From Rhynchopus euleeides (lineage: Eukaryota > Euglenozoa > Diplonemea > Diplonemida > Diplonemidae), in the NCBI GenBank assembly GCA_963210315.1, contig OY723286.1:62001-126000 (forward strand): a stretch of DNA of 64,000 bases, given 5' to 3'. Made by a program: the position numbers and the translations under genes. Below the pieces are notes generated by a model. It had not been told where the DNA came from. It worked only from the letters and a program-made list of their open reading frames with translations, and did no database searches. Below, piece by piece: positions 1-12,693 of this stretch (the first letter of the stretch is position 1; each line of letters opens with the position of its first letter).

Positions 1-186
1 CAAGATCCACATGCAGGCAGCTCACGGTTTTGCCAAGATCCACATGCAGGCAGCTCAAGATCCACATGCAGGCAGCTCACGGTTTTGCCAAGATCCACAT
101 GCAGGCAGCTCAAGATCGACATGCAGGCAGCTCAAGATCCACATGCAGGCAGCTCACGGTTTTGCCAAGATCCACATGCAGGCAGC

Positions 187-1790
187 TCAAGATCCACATG
201 CAGGCAGCTCCTCGTTTTGCCAAGATCCACATGCAGGCAGCTCCTGGTTTTGCCAAGATCCACATGCAGGCAGCTCAAGATCCACATGCAGGCAGCTCAC
301 GGTTTTGCCAAGATCCACATGCAGGCAGCTCAAGATCCACATGCAGGCAGCTCCTGGTTTTGCCAAGGTCCACATGCAGGCAGCTCAAGATCCACATGCA
401 GGCAGCTCCTGGTTTTGCCAAGATCCACATGCAGGCAGCTCAAGATCCACATGCAGGCAGCTCACGGTTTTGCCAAGATCCACATGCAGACAGCTCCTGG
501 TGTTGCCAAGATCCACATGCAGGCAGCTCAAGATCCACATGCAGGCAGCTCACGGTTTTGCCAAGATCCACATGCAGACAGCTCCTGGTTTTGCCAAGAT
601 CCACATGCAGGCAGCTCAAGATCCACATGCAGGCAGCTCACGGTTTTGCCAAGATCCACATGCAGGCAGCTCAAGATCCACATGCAGGCAGCTCCTGGTT
701 TTGCCAAGATCCACATGCAGGCAGCTCAGGGTCCACATGCAGGCAGCTCACGGTTTTGCCAAGATCCACATGCAGGCAGCTCAAGATCCACATGCAGGCA
801 GCTCAAGATCCACATGCAGGCAGCTCAAGATCCACATCCAGGCAGCTCACGGTTTTGCCAAGATCCACCTGCAGGCAGCTCAAGATCCACATGCAGGCAG
901 CTCCTGGTTTTGCCAAGATCCACATGCAGGCAGCTCCTGGTTTTGCCAAGATCCACATGCAGGCAGCTCAAGATCCACATGCAGGCAGCTCCTGGTTTTG
1001 CCAAGATCCACATGCAGGCAGCTCAAGATCCACATGCAGGCAGCTCACGGTTTTGCCAAGATCCACATGCAGGCAGCTCCTGGTTTTGCCAAGATCCACA
1101 TGCAGGCAGCTCAAGATCCACATGCAGGCAGCTCCTGGTTTTGCCAAGATCCACATGCAGGCAGCTCCTGGTTTTGCCAAGATCCACATGCAGGCAGCTC
1201 AAGATCCACATGCAGGCAGCTCACGGTTTTGCCAAGATCCACATGCAGGCAGCTCAAGATCCACATGCAGGCAGCTCCTGGTTTTGCCAAGATCCACATG
1301 CAGGCAGCTCCTGGTTTTGCCAAGATCCACATGCAGGCAGCTCAAGATCCACATGCAGGCAGCTCACGGTTTTGCCAAGATCCACATGCAGACAGCTCCT
1401 GGTTTTGCCAAGATCCACATGCAGGCAGCTCAAGATCCACATGCAGGCAGCTCACGGTTTTGCCAAGATCCACATGCAGGCAGCTCAAGATCCACATGCA
1501 GGCAGCTCCTGGTTTTGCCAAGGTCCACATGCAGGCAGCTCAAGATCCACATGCAGGCAGCTCCTGGTTTTGCCAAGATCCACATGCAGGCAGCTCAAGA
1601 TCCACATGCAGGCAGCTCACGGTTTTGCCAAGATCCACATGCAGACAGCTCCTGGTGTTGCCAAGATCCACATGCAGGCAGCTCAAGATCCACATGCAGG
1701 CAGCTCACGGTTTTGCCAAGATCCACATGCAGACAGCTCCTGGTTTTGCCAAGATCCACATGCAGGCAGCTCAAGATCCACATGCAGGCA
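187..1790 (+). repeat. 1155-bp HOR, one full and one partial copy
   Basis: Period 1155 bp (105 x 11): landmarks at 187 and 440 recur at 1342 and 1595. Diagnostic variants are caaggtccaca and cctggtgttgc. The second copy departs from the first after about 1790. Confidence 0.8.
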
Positions 1791-3629
1791 GCTCACGGTT
1801 TTGCCAAGATCCACATGCAGGCAGCTCAAGATCCACATGCAGGCAGCTCACGGTTTTGCCAAGATCCACATGCAGACAGCTCCTGGTTTTGCCAAGATCC
1901 ACATGCAGGCAGCTCAAGATCCACATGCAGGCAGCTCACGGTTTTGCCAAGATCCACATGCAGGCAGCTCAAGATCCACATGCAGGCAGCTCCTGGTTTT
2001 GCCAAGATCCACATGCAGGCAGCTCAAGATCCACATGCAGGCAGCTCACGGTTTTGCCAAGATCCACATGCAGACAGCTCCTGGTTTTGCCAAGATCCAC
2101 ATGCAGGCAGCTCAAGATCCACATGCAGGCAGCTCACGGTTTTGCCAAGATCCACATGCAGGCAGCTCAAGATCCACATGCAGGCAGCTCCTGGTTTTGC
2201 CAAGATCCACATGCAGGCAGCTCCTGGTTTTGCCAAGATCCACATGCAGGCAGCTCAAGATCCACATGCAGGCAGCTCACGGTTTTGCCAAGATCCAAAT
2301 GCAGGCAGCTCACGGTTTTGCCAAGATCCACATGCAGGCAGCTCCTGGTTTTGCCAAGATCCACATGCAGGCAGCTCCTGGTTTTGCCAAGATCCACATG
2401 CAGGCAGCTCAAGATCCACATGCAGGCAGCTCACGGTTTTGCCAAGATCCACATGCAGGCAGCTCAAGATCCACATGCAGGCAGCTCCTGGTTTTGCCAA
2501 GATCCACATGCAGGCAGCTCAAGATCCACATGCAGGCAGCTCCTGGTTTTGCCAAGATCCACATGCAGGCAGCTCAAGATCCACATGCAGGCAGCTCACG
2601 GTTTTGCCAAGATCCACATGCAGACAGCTCCTGGTTTTGCCAAGATCCACATGCAGGCAGCTCAAGATCCACATGCAGGCAGCTCACGGGTTTGCCAAGA
2701 TCCACATGCAGGCAGCTCAAGATCCACATGCAGGCAGCTCCTGGTTTTGCCAAGATCCACATGCAGGCAGCTCCTGGTTTTGCCAAGATCCACATGCAGG
2801 CAGCTCAAGATCCACATGCAGGCAGCTCCTGGTTTTGCCAAGATCCACATGCAGGCAGCTCCTGGTTTTGCCAAGATCCACATGCAGGCAGCTCAAGATC
2901 CACATGCAGGCAGCTCAAGATCCACATGCAGGCAGCTCCTGGTTTTGCCAAGATCCACATGCAGGCAGCTCAAGATCCACATGCAGGCAGCTCACGGTTT
3001 TGCCAAGATCCACATGCAGACAGCTCCTGGCTTTGTCAAGATCCACATGCAGGCAGCTCAAGATCCACATGCAGGCAGCTCAAGATCCACATGCAGGCAG
3101 CTCACGGTTTTGCCAAGATCCACATGCAGGCAGCTCAAGATCCACATGCAGGCAGCTCCTGGTTTTGCCAAGATCCACATGCAGGCAGCTCCTGGTTTTG
3201 CCAAGATCCACATGCAGGCAGCTCAAGATCCACATGCAGGCAGCTCAAGATCCACATGCAGGCAGCTCAAGATCCACATGCAGGCAGCTCCTGGTTTTGC
3301 CAAGATCCACATGCAGGCAGCTCACGGTTTTGCCAAGATCCACATGCAGGCAGCTCCTGGTTTTGCCAAGATCCACATGCAGGCAGCTCAAGATCCACAT
3401 GCAGGCAGCTCCTGGTTTTGCCAAGATCCACATGCAGGCAGCTCAAGATCCACATGCAGGCAGCTCAAGATCCACATGCAGGCAGCTCAAGATCCACATG
3501 CAGGCAGCTCCTGGTTTTGCCAAGATCCACATGCAGGCAGCTCACGGTTTTGCCAAGATCCACATGCAGGCAGCTCCTGGTTTTGCCAAGATCCACATGC
3601 AGGCAGCTCAAGATCCACATGCAGGCAGC

Positions 3630-4421
3630 TCAAGATCCACATGCAGGCAGGTCACGGTTTTGCCAAGATCCACATGCAGGCAGCTCAAGATCCACATGCA
3701 GGCAGCTCACGGTTTTGCCAAGATCCACATGCAGGCAGCTCACGGTTTTGCCAAGATCCACATGCAGGCAGCTCCTGGTTTTGCCAAGATCCACATGCAG
3801 GCAGCTCAAGATCCACATGCAGGCAGCTCACGGTTTTGCCAAGATCCACATGCAGGCAGCTCAAGATCCACATGCAGGCAGCTCCTGGTTTTGCCAAGAT
3901 CCACATGCAGGCAGCTCAAGATCCACATGCAGGCAGCTCCTGGTTTTGCCAAGATCCACATGCAGGCAGCTCAAGATCCACATGCAGGCAGCTCCTGGTT
4001 TTGCCAAGATCCACATGCAGGCAGCTCAAGATCCACATGCAGGCAGGTCACGGTTTTGCCAAGATCCACATGCAGGCAGCTCAAGATCCACATGCAGGCA
4101 GCTCACGGTTTTGCCAAGATCCACATGCAGGCAGCTCACGGTTTTGCCAAGATCCACATGCAGGCAGCTCCTGGTTTTGCCAAGATCCACATGCAGGCAG
4201 CTCAAGATCCACATGCAGGCAGCTCACGGTTTTGCCAAGATCCACATGCAGGCAGCTCAAGATCCACATGCAGGCAGCTCCTGGTTTTGCCAAGATCCAC
4301 ATGCAGGCAGCTCAAGATCCACATGCAGGCAGCTCCTGGTTTTGCCAAGATCCACATGCAGGCAGCTCAAGATCCACATGCAGGCAGCTCACGGTTTTGC
4401 CAAGATCCACATGCAGGCAGC
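3630..4421 (+). repeat. 396-bp HOR pair
   Basis: Two tandem copies with a period of 396 bp (36 x 11), starting at 3630 and 4026. Each carries the beta variant tgcaggcaggt directly before gamma2, then two A units and a B unit. Confidence 0.8.
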
Positions 4422-5400
4422 TCAAGATCCACATGCAGGCAGCTCACGGTTTTGCCAAGATCCACATGCAGGCAGCTCAAGATCCACATGCAGACAGCTC
4501 CTGGTTTTGCCAAGATCCACATGCAGGCAGCTCCTGGTTTTGCCAAGATCCACATGCAGGCAGCTCAGGATCCACATGCAGGCAGCTCACGGTTTTGCCA
4601 AGATCCACATGCAGGCAGCTCAAGATCCACATGCAGGCAGCTCCTGGTTTTGCCAAGATCCACATGCAGGCAGCTCAAGATCCACATGCAGGCAGCTCCT
4701 GGTTTTGCCAAGATCCACATGCAGGCAGCTCAAGATCCACATGCAGGCAGCTCACGGTTTTGCCAAGATCCACATGCAGACAGCTCCTGGTTTTGCCAAG
4801 ATGCACATGCAGGCAGCTCAAGATCCACATGCAGGCAGCTCACGGTTTTGCCAAGATCCACATGCAGGCAGCTCAAGATCCACATGCAGGCAGCTCCTGG
4901 TTTTGCCAAGATCCACATGCAGGCAGCTCAAGATCCACATGCAGGCAGCTCACGGTTTTGCCAAGATCCACATGCAGGCAGCTCACGGTTTTGCCAAGAT
5001 CCACATGCAGGCAGCTCAAGATCCACATGCAGGCAGCTCAAGATCCACATGCAGGCAGCTCCTGGTTTTGCCAAGATCCACATGCAGGCAGCTTAAGATC
5101 CACATGCAGGCAGCTCACGGTTTTGCCAAGATCCACATGCAGGCAGCTCAAGATCCACATGCAGGCAGCTCAAGATCCACATGCAGGCAGCTCCTGGTTT
5201 TGCCAAGATCCACATGCAGGCAGCTCACGGTTTTGCCAAGATCCACATGCAGGCAGCTCAAGATCCACATGCAGGCAGCTCAAGATCCACATGCAGGCAG
5301 CTCCTGGTTTTGCCAAGATCCACATGCAGGCAGCTCCTGGTTTTGCCAAGATCCACATGCAGGCAGCTCAAGATCCACATGCAGGGAGCTCCTGGTTTTG

Positions 5401-7986
5401 CCAAGATCCACATGCAGGCAGCTCAAGATCCACATGCAGGCAGCTCAAGATCCACATGCAGGCAGCTCAAGATCCACATGCAGGCAGCTCCTGGTTTTGC
5501 CAAGATCCACATGCAGGCAGCTCACGGTTTTGCCAAGATCCACATGCAGGCAGCTCCTGGTTTTGCCAAGATCCACATGCAGGCAGCTCAAGATCCACAT
5601 GCAGGCAGCTCAAGATCCACATGCAGGCAGGTCACGGTTTTGCCAAGATCCACATGCAGGCAGCTCAAGATCCACATGCAGGCAGCTCACGGTTTTGCCA
5701 AGATCCACATGCAGCCAGCTCCTGGTTTTGCCAAGATCCACATGCAGGCAGCTCAAGATCCACATGCAGGCAGCTCACGGTTTTGCCAAGATCCACATGC
5801 AGGCAGCTCAAGATCCACATGCAGGCAGCTCCTGGTTTTGCCAAGATCCACATGCAGGCAGCTCCTGGTTTTGCCAAGATCCACATGCAGGCAGCTCAAG
5901 ATCCACATGCAGGCAGCTCCTGGTTTTGCCAAGATCCACATGCAGGCAGCTCAAGATCCACATGCAGGCAGCTCAAGATCCACATGCAGGCAGCTCAAGA
6001 TCCACATGCAGGCAGCTCCTGGTTTTGCCAAGATCCACATGCAGGCAGCTCACGGTTTTGCCAAGATCCACATGCAGGCAGCTCCTGGTTTTGCCAAGAT
6101 CCACATGCAGGCAGCTCAAGATCCACATGCAGGCAGCTCAAGATCCACATGCAGGCAGGTCACGGTTTTGCCAAGATCCACATGCAGGCAGCTCAAGATC
6201 CACATGCAGGCAGCTCAAGATCCACATGCAGGCAGCTCAAGATCCACATGCAGGCAGCTCCTGCTTTTGCCAAGATCCACATGCAGGCAGCTCACGGTTT
6301 TGCCAAGATCCACATGCAGGCAGCTCCTGGTTTTGCCAAGATCCACATGCAGGCAGCTCAAGATCCACATGCAGGCAGCTCAAGATCCACATGCAGGCAG
6401 CTCCTGGTTTTGCCAAGATCCACATGCAGGCAGCTCAAGATCCACATGCAGGCAGCTCAAGATCCACATGCAGGCAGCTCCTGGTTTTGCCAAGATCCAC
6501 ATGCAGGCAGCTCAAGATCCACATGCAGGCAGCTCAAGATCCACATGCAGGCAGCTCAAGATCCACATGCAGGCAGCTCCTGGTTTTGCCAAGATCCACA
6601 TGCAGGCAGCTCAAGATCCACATGCAGGCAGCTCACGGTTTTGCCAAGATCCACATGCAGACAGCTCCTGGTTTTGCCAAGATCCACATGCAGGCAGCTC
6701 AAGATCCACGTGCAGGCAGCTCCTGGTTTTGCCAAGATCCACATGCAGGCAGCTCAAGATCCACATGCAGGCAGCTCACGGTTTTGCCAAGATCCACATG
6801 CAGACACCTCCTGGTTTTGCCAAGATCCACATGCAGGCAGCTCAAGATCCACATGCAGGCAGCTCAAGATCCACATGCAGGCAGCTCACGGTTTTGCCAA
6901 GATCCACATGCAGGCAGCTCCTGGTTTTGCCAAGATCCACATGCAGGCAGCTCAAGATCCACATGCAGGCAGCTCACGGATTTGCCAAGATCCACATGCA
7001 GGCAGCTCACGGTTTTGCCAAGATCCACATGCAGGCAGCTCAAGATCCACATGCAGGCAGCTCACGGTTGTGCCAAGATCCACATGCAGGCAGCTCAAGA
7101 TCCACATGCAGGCAGCTCACGGTTTTGCCAAGATCCACATGCAGACAGCTCCTGGTTTTGCCAAGATCCACATGCAGGCAGCTCAAGATCCACATGCAGG
7201 CAGCTCACGGTTTTGCCAAGATCCACATGCAGGCAGCTCAAGATCCACATGCAGGCAGCTCCTGGTTTTGCCAAGATCCACATGCAGGCAGCTCCTGGTT
7301 TTGCCAAGATCCACATGCAGGCAGCTCAAGATCCACATGCAGGCAGCTCAAGATCCACATGCAGGCAGCTCCTGGTTTTGCCAAGATCCACATGCAGGCA
7401 GCTCAAGATCCACATGCAGGCAGCTCCTGGTTTTGCCAAGATCCACATGCAGGCAGCTCAAGATCCACATGCAGGCAGCTCAAGATCCACATGCAGGCAG
7501 CTCAAGATCCACATGCAGGCAGCTCCTGGTTTTGCCAAGATCCACATGCAGGCAGCTCACGGTTTTGCCAAGATCCACATGCAGGCAGCTCCTGGTTTTG
7601 CCAAGATCCACATGCAGGCAGCTCCTGGTTTTGCCAAGATCGACATGCAGGCAGCTCAAGATCCACATGCAGGCAGCTCACGGTTTTGCCAAGATCCACA
7701 TGCAGACAGCTCCTGGTTTTGCCAAGATCCACATGCAGGCAGCTCCTGGTTTTGCCAAGATCCACATGCAGGCAGCTCACGGTTTTGCCAAGATCCACAT
7801 GCAGGCAGCTCCTGGTTTTGCCAAGATCCACATGCAGGCAGCTCAAGATCCACATGCAGGCAGCTCAAGATCCACATGCAGGCAGGTCACGGTTTTGCCA
7901 AGATCCACATGCAGGCAGCTCACGGTTTTGCCAAGATCCACATGCAGGCAGCTCACGGTTTTGCCAAGATCCACATGCAGGCAGCT
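5401..7986 (+). repeat. Linker tract between super-repeats 1 and 2
   Basis: Satellite only. It carries recurrent beta variants tgcaggcaggt (nearly always before gamma2), a gamma1 variant cctgcttttgc near 6263, catgcagacacctcc near 6813, and cacggttgtgc near 7068. The same tract, with 77 and 572 bp more, is at about 52100-55322. Nothing but satellite is present. Confidence 0.8.
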
Positions 7987-8172
7987 CAAGATCCACATGC
8001 AGGCAGCTCACGGTTTTGCCAAGATCCACATGCAGGCAGCTCAAGATCCACATGCAGGCAGCTCACGGTTTTGCCAAGATCCACATGCAGGCAGCTCAAG
8101 ATCGACATGCAGGCAGCTCAAGATCCACATGCAGGCAGCTCACGGTTTTGCCAAGATCCACATGCAGGCAGC

Positions 8173-10330
8173 TCAAGATCCACATGCAGGCAGCTCCTCG
8201 TTTTGCCAAGATCCACATGCAGGCAGCTCCTGGTTTTGCCAAGATCCACATGCAGGCAGCTCAAGATCCACATGCAGGCAGCTCACGGTTTTGCCAAGAT
8301 CCACATGCAGGCAGCTCAAGATCCACATGCAGGCAGCTCCTGGTTTTGCCAAGGTCCACATGCAGGCAGCTCAAGATCCACATGCAGGCAGCTCCTGGTT
8401 TTGCCAAGATCCACATGCAGGCAGCTCAAGATCCACATGCAGGCAGCTCACGGTTTTGCCAAGATCCACATGCAGACAGCTCCTGGTGTTGCCAAGATCC
8501 ACATGCAGGCAGCTCAAGATCCACATGCAGGCAGCTCACGGTTTTGCCAAGATCCACATGCAGACAGCTCCTGGTTTTGCCAAGATCCACATGCAGGCAG
8601 CTCAAGATCCACATGCAGGCAGCTCACGGTTTTGCCAAGATCCACATGCAGGCAGCTCAAGATCCACATGCAGGCAGCTCCTGGTTTTGCCAAGATCCAC
8701 ATGCAGGCAGCTCAGGGTCCACATGCAGGCAGCTCACGGTTTTGCCAAGATCCACATGCAGGCAGCTCAAGATCCACATGCAGGCAGCTCAAGATCCACA
8801 TGCAGGCAGCTCAAGATCCACATCCAGGCAGCTCACGGTTTTGCCAAGATCCACCTGCAGGCAGCTCAAGATCCACATGCAGGCAGCTCCTGGTTTTGCC
8901 AAGATCCACATGCAGGCAGCTCCTGGTTTTGCCAAGATCCACATGCAGGCAGCTCAAGATCCACATGCAGGCAGCTCCTGGTTTTGCCAAGATCCACATG
9001 CAGGCAGCTCAAGATCCACATGCAGGCAGCTCACGGTTTTGCCAAGATCCACATGCAGGCAGCTCCTGGTTTTGCCAAGATCCACATGCAGGCAGCTCAA
9101 GATCCACATGCAGGCAGCTCCTGGTTTTGCCAAGATCCACATGCAGGCAGCTCCTGGTTTTGCCAAGATCCACATGCAGGCAGCTCAAGATCCACATGCA
9201 GGCAGCTCACGGTTTTGCCAAGATCCACATGCAGGCAGCTCAAGATCCACATGCAGGCAGCTCCTGGTTTTGCCAAGATCCACATGCAGGCAGCTCACGG
9301 TTTTGCCAAGATCCACATGCAGGCAGCTCAAGATCCACATGCAGGCAGCTCCTCGTTTTGCCAAGATCCACATGCAGGCAGCTCCTGGTTTTGCCAAGAT
9401 CCACATGCAGGCAGCTCAAGATCCACATGCAGGCAGCTCACGGTTTTGCCAAGATCCACATGCAGGCAGCTCAAGATCCACATGCAGGCAGCTCCTGGTT
9501 TTGCCAAGGTCCACATGCAGGCAGCTCAAGATCCACATGCAGGCAGCTCCTGGTTTTGCCAAGATCCACATGCAGGCAGCTCAAGATCCACATGCAGGCA
9601 GCTCACGGTTTTGCCAAGATCCACATGCAGACAGCTCCTGGTGTTGCCAAGATCCACATGCAGGCAGCTCAAGATCCACATGCAGGCAGCTCACGGTTTT
9701 GCCAAGATCCACATGCAGACAGCTCCTGGTTTTGCCAAGATCCACATGCAGGCAGCTCAAGATCCACATGCAGGCAGCTCACGGTTTTGCCAAGATCCAC
9801 ATGCAGGCAGCTCAAGATCCACATGCAGGCAGCTCCTGGTTTTGCCAAGATCCACATGCAGGCAGCTCAGGGTCCACATGCAGGCAGCTCACGGTTTTGC
9901 CAAGATCCACATGCAGGCAGCTCAAGATCCACATGCAGGCAGCTCAAGATCCACATGCAGGCAGCTCAAGATCCACATCCAGGCAGCTCACGGTTTTGCC
10001 AAGATCCACCTGCAGGCAGCTCAAGATCCACATGCAGGCAGCTCCTGGTTTTGCCAAGATCCACATGCAGGCAGCTCCTGGTTTTGCCAAGATCCACATG
10101 CAGGCAGCTCAAGATCCACATGCAGGCAGCTCCTGGTTTTGCCAAGATCCACATGCAGGCAGCTCAAGATCCACATGCAGGCAGCTCACGGTTTTGCCAA
10201 GATCCACATGCAGGCAGCTCCTGGTTTTGCCAAGATCCACATGCAGGCAGCTCAAGATCCACATGCAGGCAGCTCCTGGTTTTGCCAAGATCCACATGCA
10301 GGCAGCTCCTGGTTTTGCCAAGATCCACAT
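8173..10330 (+). repeat. 1155-bp HOR, two copies in tandem
   Basis: Landmarks at 8173, 8426, 8514, 8811, 8954 and 9009 recur exactly 1155 bp later (9328, 9581, 9669, 9966, 10109, 10164). Both copies keep the cctcgttttgc, caaggtccaca, cctggtgttgc, agctcagggtcc, catccaggcag and cacctgcagg variants. Confidence 0.88.
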
Positions 10331-11901
10331 GCAGGCAGCTCAAGATCCACATGCAGGCAGCTCACGGTTTTGCCAAGATCCACATGCAGGCAGCTCAAGA
10401 TCCACATGCAGGCAGCTCCTGGTTTTGCCAAGATCCACATGCAGGCAGCTCCTGGTTTTGCCAAGATCCACATGCAGGCAGCTCAAGATCCACATGCAGG
10501 CAGCTCACGGTTTTGCCAAGATCCACATGCAGACAGCTCCTGGTTTTGCCAAGATCCACATGCAGGCAGCTCAAGATCCACATGCAGGCAGCTCACGGTT
10601 TTGCCAAGATCCACATGCAGGCAGCTCAAGATCCACATGCAGGCAGCTCCTGGTTTTGCCAAGATCCACATGCAGGCAGCTCCTGGTTTTGCCAAGATCC
10701 ACATGCAGGCAGCTCAAGATCCACATGCAGGCAGCTCACGGTTTTGCCAAGATCCAAATGCAGGCAGCTCACGGTTTTGCCAAGATCCACATGCAGGCAG
10801 CTCCTGGTTTTGCCAAGATCCACATGCAGGCAGCTCCTGGTTTTGCCAAGATCCACATGCAGGCAGCTCAAGATCCACATGCAGGCAGCTCACGGTTTTG
10901 CCAAGATCCACATGCAGGCAGCTCAAGATCCACATGCAGGCAGCTCCTGGTTTTGCCAAGATCCACATGCAGGCAGCTCAAGATCCACATGCAGGCAGCT
11001 CCTGGTTTTGCCAAGATCCACATGCAGGCAGCTCAAGATCCACATGCAGGCAGCTCACGGTTTTGCCAAGATCCACATGCAGACAGCTCCTGGTTTTGCC
11101 AAGATCCACATGCAGGCAGCTCAAGATCCACATGCAGGCAGCTCACGGTTTTGCCAAGATCCACATGCAGGCAGCTCAAGATCCACATGCAGGCAGCTCC
11201 TGGTTTTGCCAAGATCCACATGCAGGCAGCTCCTGGTTTTGCCAAGATCCACATGCAGGCAGCTCAAGATCCACATGCAGGCAGCTCCTGGTTTTGCCAA
11301 GATCCACATGCAGGCAGCTCCTGGTTTTGCCAAGATCCACATGCAGGCAGCTCAAGATCCACATGCAGGCAGCTCCTGGTTTTGCCAAGATCCACATGCA
11401 GGCAGCTCAAGATCCACATGCAGGCAGCTCACGGTTTTGCCAAGATCCACATGCAGACAGCTCCTGGCTTTGTCAAGATCCACATGCAGGCAGCTCAAGA
11501 TCCACATGCAGGCAGCTCAAGATCCACATGCAGGCAGCTCACGGTTTTGTCAAGATCCACATGCAGGCAGCTCAAGATCCACATGCAGGCAGCTCCTGGT
11601 TTTGCCAAGATCCACATGCAGGCAGCTCCTGGTTTTGCCAAGATCCACATGCAGGCAGCTCAAGATCCACATGCAGGCAGCTCCTGGTTTTGCCAAGATC
11701 CACATGCAGGCAGCTCAAGATCCACATGCAGGCAGCTCAAGATCCACATGCAGGCAGCTCAAGATCCACATGCAGGCAGCTCCTGGTTTTGCCAAGATCC
11801 ACATGCAGGCAGCTCACGGTTTTGCCAAGATCCACATGCAGGCAGCTCCTGGTTTTGCCAAGATCCACATGCAGGCAGCTCAAGATCCACATGCAGGCAG
11901 C

Positions 11902-12693
11902 TCAAGATCCACATGCAGGCAGGTCACGGTTTTGCCAAGATCCACATGCAGGCAGCTCAAGATCCACATGCAGGCAGCTCACGGTTTTGCCAAGATCCAC
12001 ATGCAGGCAGCTCACGGTTTTGCCAAGATCCACATGCAGGCAGCTCCTGGTTTTGCCAAGATCCACATGCAGGCAGCTCAAGATCCACATGCAGGCAGCT
12101 CACGGTTTTGCCAAGATCCACATGCAGGCAGCTCAAGATCCACATGCAGGCAGCTCCTGGTTTTGCCAAGATCCACATGCAGGCAGCTCAAGATCCACAT
12201 GCAGGCAGCTCCTGGTTTTGCCAAGATCCACATGCAGGCAGCTCAAGATCCACATGCAGGCAGCTCCTGGTTTTGCCAAGATCCACATGCAGGCAGCTCA
12301 AGATCCACATGCAGGCAGGTCACGGTTTTGCCAAGATCCACATGCAGGCAGCTCAAGATCCACATGCAGGCAGCTCACGGTTTTGCCAAGATCCACATGC
12401 AGGCAGCTCACGGTTTTGCCAAGATCCACATGCAGGCAGCTCCTGGTTTTGCCAAGATCCACATGCAGGCAGCTCAAGATCCACATGCAGGCAGCTCACG
12501 GTTTTGCCAAGATCCACATGCAGGCAGCTCAAGATCCACATGCAGGCAGCTCCTGGTTTTGCCAAGATCCACATGCAGGCAGCTCAAGATCCACATGCAG
12601 GCAGCTCCTGGTTTTGCCAAGATCCACATGCAGGCAGCTCAAGATCCACATGCAGGCAGCTCAAGATCCACATGCAGGCAGCTCACGGTTTTG
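11902..12693 (+). repeat. 396-bp HOR pair (super-repeat 2)
   Basis: Counterpart of 3630-4421; the copies start at 11902 and 12298 and keep the same diagnostic beta variant. Confidence 0.8.

Larger units (their letters stand above)
1..5400 (+). repeat. Super-repeat copy 1
   Basis: First of four related blocks. Landmarks in order: gatcgac (114), cctcgttttgc, caaggtccaca, cctggtgttgc (about 496), agctcagggtcc, catccaggcag and cacctgcagg (about 836-870), gatccaaatg (2297), cctggctttgt (about 3028), paired 396-bp HORs (from 3630), and a TAA-creating change in alpha (5094-5096). It may extend left of the window. Confidence 0.85.
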
